Shown here one piece after another: positions 58,398 to 64,000 of a stretch of DNA of 64,000 bases. Both the position numbers and the translations under genes were made by a program. The stretch covers positions 508,471-572,470 of the forward strand of contig NZ_FNJH01000003.1 of the NCBI RefSeq assembly GCF_900103225.1, given 5' to 3'. Below the pieces are notes generated by a model. The model was not told the origin of the DNA, ran no database searches, and was given only the letters and a program-made list of their open reading frames with translations. This DNA comes from Pseudomonas congelans. Lineage in GTDB: Bacteria; Pseudomonadota; Gammaproteobacteria; Pseudomonadales; Pseudomonadaceae. The stretch's first letter is position 1. Each line of letters opens with the position of its first letter.

Positions 58398-58447
58398 TTA
58401 GTTAGGAGCGATATTGTTAGCAGGGAGATAAATAGCTTGCTAACTAA
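58398..58447. promoter_or_regulatory. Nested inverted repeats, candidate MarR operator
   Basis: Two nested inverted repeats lie 16-65 bases before the marR start: TTAGTTAG / CTAACTAA (58398-58405 and 58440-58447) and GTTAGCA / TGCTAAC (58416-58422 and 58438-58444). MarR proteins bind such dyads near their own promoters. Binding is inferred. Confidence 0.6.
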
Positions 58448-58918
58448 TATCTCGTAACAACTGCTTACAGTCAACCCGGAGCCGCCAGGCGGAGGTGCTT
58501 TCTTTTTAACCGGCTGAAAGCGTGTTTCGAGGCGACGTGATGCTCTAAAAAGGGTGCCTTTGTCCGCTTCACGCAGCGGAAGTTCATTTGCTATGAAGAT
58601 AATTGCTACCGTCTGTCGGTATTTCGCGTTTTTTTGCGCTGTATCCACCTCGATACATTCAAAAAAATGACGCGGTTCACAGAAAACTTCTTCACGTGAA
58701 TCAACGCTTGCAGCTCGACAGTGGCACATGGCCGTATCGCAACAACTGATATTGAAGTGATGGCATTGGCTGTTTTTAGACGGTTTGTTGACGCCAAAGC
58801 GTTGTCGAGGCTGTTTAAAAAGTAAACGATTCAGCCGATAGTCTGGATGACCGAACGGGCCAGCACACCCGTTCCAGAGCCATTCTGTCGGTGCGATGCG
58901 CACCTTGCGAGTTACGCC
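58448..58918. other. Intergenic region upstream of the alginate lyase gene
   Basis: About 470 bases with AT-rich parts and no credible gene on either strand. A 243-codon frame crosses it on the minus strand, but it overlaps marR and the lyase gene, is rich in Cys and Arg in an unordered way, and is rejected. No terminator or RNA gene was recognised. Confidence 0.5.
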
Positions 58919-59587
58919 ATGATCGACCTTGCTACCTGGAATCTCTCCGTACCTGTCGGAAGCCCTGCGACCATTATCGAAACCCCCAAGTTGGTAAGGG
59001 GTTATCGGGATGGCTACTTTCAATCCGGGGATACGCTGTTTTTCTGGGCGCCGGTGACCGGTTCGACCACCGAAAACGCCAAGTACCCGCGTTCCGAATT
59101 GCGCGAGACGACTTCAGACGGAAGAGTCTTCAACTGGGCTTACTCCAGTGCCGACAACTTTCTGCGTGCGACCCTGGAAGTCGATCAGGTACCTTCCAGC
59201 GGCAAGATCGTGATCGGCCAGATCCACTGCTACCAGAGCACCGAACCGTTGCTGAAGGTGGAGTATCAGTACAAGGAGAAGCTGAAGACCGGCAATATCG
59301 TCGCCAAGTTTCGTCGTACGCCGGACTCGGAAATCGAGGTCATCACCATCGCCCAGGGTGTGCCGCTCGATAAGCAGTTCAACTACACCATCAATCTGTC
59401 GCCGTCTGGCGATCTGACGGTCAATGCCTTTGACTCGGTCTGGTACGCCAAGCTCGATTCAGCCTGGGCCAGCAAACTGTTCTATTTCAAGGCAGGGGTC
59501 TATACCCAGGACAATACCGGCTACACCACGGAAGGCGGCTCGGCCACGTTCTACAAGCTGGCCATTGCCCACGAGAAAAAGAATTGA
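58919..59587 (+). CDS. Polysaccharide lyase family 7 (alginate lyase)
   Basis: A 222-residue PL7 enzyme that cleaves alginate by beta-elimination. All three family signatures are present: RSELRE at 58-63, QIH at 101-103 and YFKAGVYTQ at 189-197, supplying the catalytic Arg, His and Tyr. No signal peptide is seen from the ATG at 58919, nor in the 24 in-frame codons upstream, so the site of action is unclear. P. aeruginosa also has a PL7 protein (PA1167) of this size. Its stop is 19 bases from the convergent sensor kinase. Confidence 0.92.
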   Translation: MIDLATWNLSVPVGSPATIIETPKLVRGYRDGYFQSGDTLFFWAPVTGSTTENAKYPRSELRETTSDGRVFNWAYSSADNFLRATLEVDQVPSSGKIVIGQIHCYQSTEPLLKVEYQYKEKLKTGNIVAKFRRTPDSEIEVITIAQGVPLDKQFNYTINLSPSGDLTVNAFDSVWYAKLDSAWASKLFYFKAGVYTQDNTGYTTEGGSATFYKLAIAHEKKN

Positions 59588-59606
59588 TCCTTGCGCAGCG
59601 CGGGCT

Positions 59607-60995
59607 TCAGGCTGCCGGAAATATCAGACTGAAGCAGATTCTGCCGACGGCGGGTTGAGCGACTTCGACCCTACCGCCGTGCAGTTGCATGATTGCCGTG
59701 ACGATCGCCAGCCCCAGACCGTTGGAGTCCGAACGCTCATGGCGTGAAGCGTCACCGCGATAAAAACGATCGAACAAGCGTGCAAGGGTGGCCTCCGGCA
59801 GCACCGGTCCCTGGTTCTCCACATCTATCTTCCAGTGCCTGTTCACAGCCGTCACCCGCATCAGAATTTCGCTGTCTTCATCGGCGTAGCGAATCGCATT
59901 GGCGACCAGATTGCTCAATGCACGCCGCAGCAAAATCGGATCGGCCAGCAGCGTACCTTGTCCGTGGGTGCTCAAGGTCAGGTTGCGTTCTTCGGCCAGC
60001 CCTTCGAAATAGCCGGCGACCCTTTGCAGTTCATCATGCAGATCCAGCGACTGACGCTCCAGCGCGGCCTGGGCTTCGTCAGCCCTTGCCAGAAACAGGA
60101 TGCTTTCCACCAACCGCGAGATGCGCTCCAGCTCTTCCAGGTTGGAGGCCAGCAGGGCCTGATATTCATCGGCGCTGCGGTTCTGGCGCAAGGCGACCTG
60201 GCAGTGGCCCATCAGCGAGCCGACCGGTGTGCGGATTTCGTGGGCCAGATCGGCAGAAAACTGCATCAGGCGTCGGTAGCCATCGTCCAGACGGTCAAGC
60301 ATGGCGTTGAAGGCGTCGCTCAGTTGTTGCAGCTCGACGGGCGTATCACGGCTGTCGAGGCGTTTGTGCAGGCTGGCCGGGGTGATTGCGGCGGCATGGG
60401 CAGCCATTCTGCGCAGCGGACGCAAGCCGCGGCGCAACAGCACATAGCCCAGCGCTGCGGTGATCAGAAACGCCAGGGCCACGGCTATATAGATGCGCTG
60501 ACGGAAGCTGGCGAGCATGGCCATTTCCTTGACCATCAGGTGTGCGGCCTGCAAGCGTACTTCGACACCGTTGGACATCACCTGCACGGCAGCAGCGCGC
60601 AACGACACGCCTTGCAGGCTGATGCCGCTGCGCAGGTCATCGACCCGCAGCGGTTGGTCCTGCGCCACCGTCGGCAGCTCCGGCAGGGGGGCGTGCTGCG
60701 GGTTGACCGAGATGACCGGTGACTTGCCCGGCTCGCCGATGATGAAGATGTCTTCTTCACTGTCGAGCATGTTCTCGAACAGCTGCGGGCTGCCTTTGAG
60801 GTTGTCCATGGTCAGGTCATAGCGCAACAGCTTGCGAAAGTGGTCCAGCCGCGCGAGCACGGCATGGTCGCTGCGTTGCATGACCGTTTCTTCGATGGAC
60901 TGATACAGGTACAGGCCGGCGCCGCTGACGGTGAGCATCGCTACCAGGGCAAATGCCAGAGTCGAGCGCAGGATCAGGGAAGGCTGGCGTCGCAT
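59607..60995 (-). CDS. Sensor histidine kinase, CusS/CopS/HprS type
   Basis: A 462-residue membrane kinase. Two membrane segments (about 9-31 and 168-187) flank a periplasmic sensor domain, then HAMP, the phosphoacceptor H-box [14 protein letters not shown] with His252, the N-box [13 protein letters not shown] and the G-box [10 protein letters not shown]. The chosen ATG has GAGGTG upstream and overlaps the regulator gene by 22 bases. Placement with a CusR-like box suggests sensing of copper or of periplasmic oxidants. Confidence 0.93.
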   Translation of the reverse strand: MRRQPSLILRSTLAFALVAMLTVSGAGLYLYQSIEETVMQRSDHAVLARLDHFRKLLRYDLTMDNLKGSPQLFENMLDSEEDIFIIGEPGKSPVISVNPQHAPLPELPTVAQDQPLRVDDLRSGISLQGVSLRAAAVQVMSNGVEVRLQAAHLMVKEMAMLASFRQRIYIAVALAFLITAALGYVLLRRGLRPLRRMAAHAAAITPASLHKRLDSRDTPVELQQLSDAFNAMLDRLDDGYRRLMQFSADLAHEIRTPVGSLMGHCQVALRQNRSADEYQALLASNLEELERISRLVESILFLARADEAQAALERQSLDLHDELQRVAGYFEGLAEERNLTLSTHGQGTLLADPILLRRALSNLVANAIRYADEDSEILMRVTAVNRHWKIDVENQGPVLPEATLARLFDRFYRGDASRHERSDSNGLGLAIVTAIMQLHGGRVEVAQPAVGRICFSLIFPAA

Positions 60996-61663
60996 GGCCG
61001 CACCTCGCACACATAACCGATGCCACGCACGGTGTGGATGAGCTTGACCGGGTAGGGCAGGTCGACCTTGCTGCGCAGGCGCTTGATGGCGACGTCCACG
61101 ACATTGGTGTCGCTGTCGAAATTCATGTCCCAGACTTCCGAGGCAATCTGTGCCCTGGACAATACGTCGCCTTCGCGGCGCAATAACAGGTGCAGCAGGG
61201 CGAACTCCTTGTTGGTCAGCACGATGACCTGCTGCTGGCGCGTTACGCGGCGGCGCAGCAGGTCCAGTTCCAGATCGGCCAGATGAAAATGATCAGCTTC
61301 GCGCACCACGCCCCGGCGCAGGATGGTGCGGATGCGCAGCAGCAGTTCGGTGAAGGAAAACGGCTTGACCAGATAATCGTCGGCGCCCAGTTCCAGGCCG
61401 CGAATCCGGTCCTGCAACTGGTCGCGCGCGGTGAGAAACAGCACCGGCACGTCCTGCCGGGCGCGCAGCACTTCGATGATCTGCCAGCCGTCGATGCCCG
61501 GCAGCATCACGTCCAGCACGATCAGGTCGTAGCGGTTTTCCAGCGCCAGGTGCAGGCCGTCGGCCCCGTGCTGGGTCCAGTCCACCTTGTAGCCGGACTC
61601 GCCCAGACCCTTCTTCAGGTATTCGCCGGTTTTGGTGTCATCTTCAATGAGCAGGATATGCAT
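60974..61663 (-). CDS. OmpR-family response regulator, CusR/CopR/HprR type
   Basis: A 229-residue regulator. The receiver domain ([20 protein letters not shown]) has the phosphoacceptor Asp51 in [13 protein letters not shown] and Lys about 100 in LVKPFSF; the C-terminal winged helix follows ([20 protein letters not shown], then [17 protein letters not shown]). The start is the Met of MHILLIE; eleven upstream codons are not conserved. A CusR/HprR-type dyad lies 82 bases upstream. Confidence 0.94.
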   Translation of the reverse strand: MHILLIEDDTKTGEYLKKGLGESGYKVDWTQHGADGLHLALENRYDLIVLDVMLPGIDGWQIIEVLRARQDVPVLFLTARDQLQDRIRGLELGADDYLVKPFSFTELLLRIRTILRRGVVREADHFHLADLELDLLRRRVTRQQQVIVLTNKEFALLHLLLRREGDVLSRAQIASEVWDMNFDSDTNVVDVAIKRLRSKVDLPYPVKLIHTVRGIGYVCEVRPCDASLP

Positions 61664-61712
61664 CGTTTTGTCCGCTACGCTTTTGCCTGCACCCATGGTG
61701 CGCCGATGCCGG

Positions 61713-61762
61713 AGTCTAACCAGTTGCCGACAAGGTGTCCGGCGAATGACAAAAATGTCATT
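61713..61762. promoter_or_regulatory. CusR/HprR-type box between divergent genes
   Basis: AATGACAAAAATGTCATT at 61745-61762 is a perfect 7-bp dyad with 4-base spacer and differs at one base from the E. coli CusR copper box (AATGACAA-NN-TTGTCATT). It lies between the response regulator (start 61663) and the periplasmic protein gene (start 61834). A minus-strand -10-like TAGACT is at 61718-61713. Binding by the adjacent regulator is inferred. Confidence 0.8.
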
Positions 61763-61833
61763 GCCCGGTCATTCTGCGGTGCCGGTAGCGGTGCAAAGAT
61801 GGGTTTCAGATCTCACCTGCCAAGGAAGTACCG

Positions 61834-62439
61834 ATGAAGACTGCACTCTCTACTACGTTCGGCCTGCTGTTGCTCAGTGCCGCTGTCATGACCCAGGCTG
61901 CCGACATGAAGGTGGTCAAACCCATGCGCGGGACCGTCGACAGCGTCAGCGCCGACACCCTCGATTTCACCACCCGTTCGGGTCAGCACGAAAGTATCAA
62001 GCTGACTGACAAGACCGGTATTCGTCTTGTGTCCGAAGCCGACTTCAAGCAAATCAAAGGCGACAGCTTTGTCGGTTCGGCTGCCATCCCGCAGGCGGAT
62101 GGCACCCTGAAAGCGCTGGAAGTGACCGTTTTTGAAGCCAGCCTCAAAGGCAGCGGCGAAGGTCACTATGGCTGGGAAAACGCTGATGGCAGCACCGGCA
62201 CCATGACCAATGGCACCGTTGGCACGCTGGCCGGCACCGATGGCCGCACGTTGACCGTCAAATACGAGGGTGGCGAGAAGAAACTGGTGGTGCCGCAGGA
62301 TGTGCCTATTGCCTACGTCGAGCCAGGCAAGGTTGACCAGTTGACCAAGGGCGCCAAGGTCGTGGTATTCCCGGCTGACGACGGCAAGTCCGCTCGCGGT
62401 GTGGCAGTCGGCAAGAACGGTTTCACGCCGCCGATGTAA
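61834..62439 (+). CDS. Periplasmic protein, DUF5666-like
   Basis: A 201-residue secreted protein with a signal peptide cleaved after TQA (about residue 22). The mature part is beta-rich with two similar segments (MRGTVDSVSADTLDFTT and TVGTLAGTDGRTLTVKYEGG), resembling DUF5666-type OB-like domains. No His/Met-rich metal site stands out. It is the first gene downstream of the CusR-like box and precedes the cytochrome b and MsrP-like genes, so it is likely co-induced. Confidence 0.85.
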   Translation: MKTALSTTFGLLLLSAAVMTQAADMKVVKPMRGTVDSVSADTLDFTTRSGQHESIKLTDKTGIRLVSEADFKQIKGDSFVGSAAIPQADGTLKALEVTVFEASLKGSGEGHYGWENADGSTGTMTNGTVGTLAGTDGRTLTVKYEGGEKKLVVPQDVPIAYVEPGKVDQLTKGAKVVVFPADDGKSARGVAVGKNGFTPPM

Positions 62440-62453
62440 TCACCGCCAGGGTT

Positions 62454-62479
62454 GTCAGGGGCACAGGGCTGCCCCTGAC
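62454..62479 (+). other. Intercistronic hairpin
   Basis: GTCAGGGGCA-CAGGGC-TGCCCCTGAC is a perfect 10-bp stem with 6-base loop between the periplasmic protein and cytochrome b genes. It lacks a T-run, so it could be an RNA-processing or attenuation element rather than a terminator. Confidence 0.65.
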
Positions 62480-62513
62480 ATCTCGTTCCGTGCCTGATCA
62501 GAGGGATCTCGAC

Positions 62514-63134
62514 ATGAAAACCCGCCCCATTCATCCGTGGCCGGTGCGCCTGACCCACTGGGTCAATGCCGTGGGCATGGTCTGTATGTTCATGAGCGGC
62601 TGGGCGATCTACAACGCATCGCCACTGATGCCGTTCACCTTTCCCAAATTCCTGACACTCGGCGGCTGGCTGGGTGGTTCCATTGCCTGGCACTTCGCGG
62701 TGATGTGGCTGTTGGTCATCAACGGCCTGATTTATGTGCTGTATGGCGTGTTCAGCCGCCATTTCAAACGTGACCTGCTGCCGGTCCGGCCGTCCGAAGT
62801 GACGCGTGACATGAGTGACGCGCTGCATTTTCGACTGGTCCACGTCAAAGGCCGTTACAACGCCGTGCAACGGTTGATGTACTGGCTGGTGCTGGCCATG
62901 GGCGTGCTGGTGGTGCTGTCCGGCCTGGCGATCTGGAAGCCGGTGCAGTTTCAGGGGCTGGTCAGTCTGCTGGGCGGATTCGATTTCGCCCGTTGGGTAC
63001 ATTTCGGGGCGATGACCGCCATCGGCGCGTTTGTCATCGTCCATCTGGTGCTGGTCGTGCTGGTGCCCAGTACCTTGCTGCCGATGATTACCGGCGGCCG
63101 CCAGCCGAACGAAGACGGAACTGCGCAATCATGA
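62514..63134 (+). CDS. Membrane cytochrome b (cytochrome b/b6 domain)
   Basis: A 206-residue integral membrane protein with four to five helices and several helix-borne His residues (PVRLTHWVNAVGMV, AWHFAVMWLL, HFGAMTAIGAFVIVHL), as in Ni/Fe-hydrogenase-type and formate dehydrogenase-type cytochromes b. GAGGG precedes the ATG. It overlaps the molybdopterin enzyme gene by 4 bases and probably passes quinol electrons to it. Confidence 0.9.
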   Translation: MKTRPIHPWPVRLTHWVNAVGMVCMFMSGWAIYNASPLMPFTFPKFLTLGGWLGGSIAWHFAVMWLLVINGLIYVLYGVFSRHFKRDLLPVRPSEVTRDMSDALHFRLVHVKGRYNAVQRLMYWLVLAMGVLVVLSGLAIWKPVQFQGLVSLLGGFDFARWVHFGAMTAIGAFVIVHLVLVVLVPSTLLPMITGGRQPNEDGTAQS

Positions 63135-63901
63135 ACGAACCACGTAAACGCATCACTCAGCGTATCCGCCTGGAGCCCGCGCAGGAGCGCCAGCTGGTCG
63201 ATATTCAGCGTCGCTCGTTTCTGCGCGCGGGGCTGACGGTGGGTGCGATGTCGATGCTCACGGGCTGCAATCTGCAGGATGGCGATCAGGTCGACAAAGT
63301 GCTGTGGGCCATGTCGCGTTGGAATGACCGGGTTCAGGCCTGGCTGTTCAATGGCCAGAAGCTGGCGCCGACCTACAGCAAGGCGCAGTTGACCAACCCG
63401 TTCCCGTTCAATGCGTTCTACCCTGAATACAATGTGCCGGAGCTCGATCTTTCCGATTACCAACTGGCGGTCTCGGGGCTGGTGCGGGACAAGCAGCCGT
63501 GGACGCTGGAGGCGCTGCGCAAATTGCCGCAACGCACGGACATCACACGGTTGATCTGTATCGAGGGCTGGAGTGCGATAGGGCAGTGGGGCGGCGTGCC
63601 GCTGAAGACCTTTCTGGAGTACATCGGTGCTGATACGACGGCGCGTTTCGTCGGTTTCAAGTGCGCTGATCGTTATTACTCAAGCCTGGATATGCCCACC
63701 GCGCTGCATCCGCAGACGTTGCTGGCGCTGGACTTCGGCGAAGTGGCGCTGCCACCGGATTACGGTTACCCGTTGCGGGTGCGGGTGCCGACCAAGCTGG
63801 GCTTCAAGAACCCCAAGCACATCGTCGAGATTTTCGTCAGTAACGAAAACCCTGGCGGGTACTGGGAAGATCAGGGCTACAACTGGTTCAGCGGGATCTA
63901 G
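63131..63901 (+). CDS. MsrP/YedY-like molybdopterin oxidoreductase
   Basis: A 256-residue sulfite-oxidase-fold protein. A twin-arginine signal RRSFLR at 27-32 is preceded by 26 residues, and is followed by LTGC (Cys46), a possible lipobox, so a Tat-exported lipoprotein is possible. The Mo-ligand Cys143 lies in ICIEGWSAIGQW, and DRYYSSLDM and GYPLRVRVP follow. MsrP repairs oxidised methionine in periplasmic proteins with MsrQ as partner; here the partner is a different type of cytochrome b. Substrate unproven. Confidence 0.9.
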   Translation: MNEPRKRITQRIRLEPAQERQLVDIQRRSFLRAGLTVGAMSMLTGCNLQDGDQVDKVLWAMSRWNDRVQAWLFNGQKLAPTYSKAQLTNPFPFNAFYPEYNVPELDLSDYQLAVSGLVRDKQPWTLEALRKLPQRTDITRLICIEGWSAIGQWGGVPLKTFLEYIGADTTARFVGFKCADRYYSSLDMPTALHPQTLLALDFGEVALPPDYGYPLRVRVPTKLGFKNPKHIVEIFVSNENPGGYWEDQGYNWFSGI

Positions 63902-63910
63902 GAACGGACG

Positions 63911-64000
63911 CAGAGCGTCGCACGATAGCGGAGTGAGATTATCGTTCCTCACGCTCCGCTTGGGAATGCCGTTCGTGACGCTCTGCGTCACACAGCGGTT
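63911..64000 (+). repeat. Dispersed structured repeat, copy E, cut by window end
   Basis: The left module of the family begins here: cgttcctcacgctccgcttgggaatg, then the palindrome GTGACGCTCTGCGTCAC (63975-63991) and ACAGCGGTT, identical to copy A. The remainder lies beyond the window. Confidence 0.82.

Noticed and set aside
58292..59023. A 243-codon minus-strand frame upstream of marR
   Set aside because: It overlaps marR and the PL7 gene, has no ribosome-binding site, and its product has no protein-like order.

Overview
The window is bacterial chromosome from a Pseudomonas, most likely a member of the P. syringae group. The indicators are an Anr/HemN/CcoGHIS/CcoNOQP aerobic-to-microaerobic respiration block in the usual pseudomonad order, a complete ccmABCDEFGHI cytochrome c maturation operon beside flagellar accessory genes, RlmM, AcnA and Aer-type receptor genes, a family 7 alginate lyase, and large dispersed palindromic repeats between gene blocks. 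This assignment rests on gene content and order read by eye, not on a database search.

Layout. 1-0.8 kb: the end of a DUF2802 gene, then repeat copy A. 0.8-16 kb: the respiration block on the minus strand (apt, anr, hemN with a perfect Anr box, a TauE/SafE-like membrane gene, ccoS, ccoI, ccoH, ccoG, then ccoP, ccoQ, ccoO, ccoN). It is interrupted at 9.56-12.33 kb by a VapBC-type toxin-antitoxin pair and an AT-richer gene for a lipoprotein that joins a metallophosphoesterase to a VMO-I-like domain. 16-26 kb: an alpha/beta hydrolase, then a surface-protein island with two large modular beta-sandwich proteins, an autotransporter, a one-module relative and a decayed paralogue. 26-33 kb: an Aer-like receptor, a CPBP membrane protease, acnA and rlmM, ending in two repeat copies (B and C) placed head to head.

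33.6-39.9 kb: a probable D-amino-acid catabolic operon (D-threonine aldolase/D-serine dehydratase-like enzyme, RidA, FAD oxidase, GNAT) plus an aldehyde dehydrogenase, with a divergent LysR regulator. 40-50 kb: recR, an FlhB C-terminal-like gene and a FliK-like gene, then ccmA-ccmI, whose genes mostly overlap by 4 nt, and a small lipoprotein gene. This operon makes the c-type cytochromes needed by CcoO and CcoP upstream. 50-53 kb: a sulfate-binding protein, a voltage-gated-type K+ channel with an added zinc ribbon, repeat copy D and a RimJ-like acetyltransferase. 53.3-58.4 kb: a tightly coupled marR - FUSC exporter - DUF1656 - HlyD - OprM-family efflux operon with candidate operator palindromes. 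58.9-63.9 kb: a PL7 lyase, then a two-component system divergent from a periplasmic protein, a cytochrome b and an MsrP-like molybdopterin enzyme, with a near-perfect CusR/HprR-type box between them. The window ends in repeat copy E.

The points I would look at first are the structured dispersed repeat, whose central stem shows three compensatory base-pair changes between copies, the metallophosphoesterase/VMO-I lipoprotein lodged in the cbb3 cluster, the modular beta-sandwich island with its decayed paralogue, and the copper/redox-box-linked MsrP-like locus.
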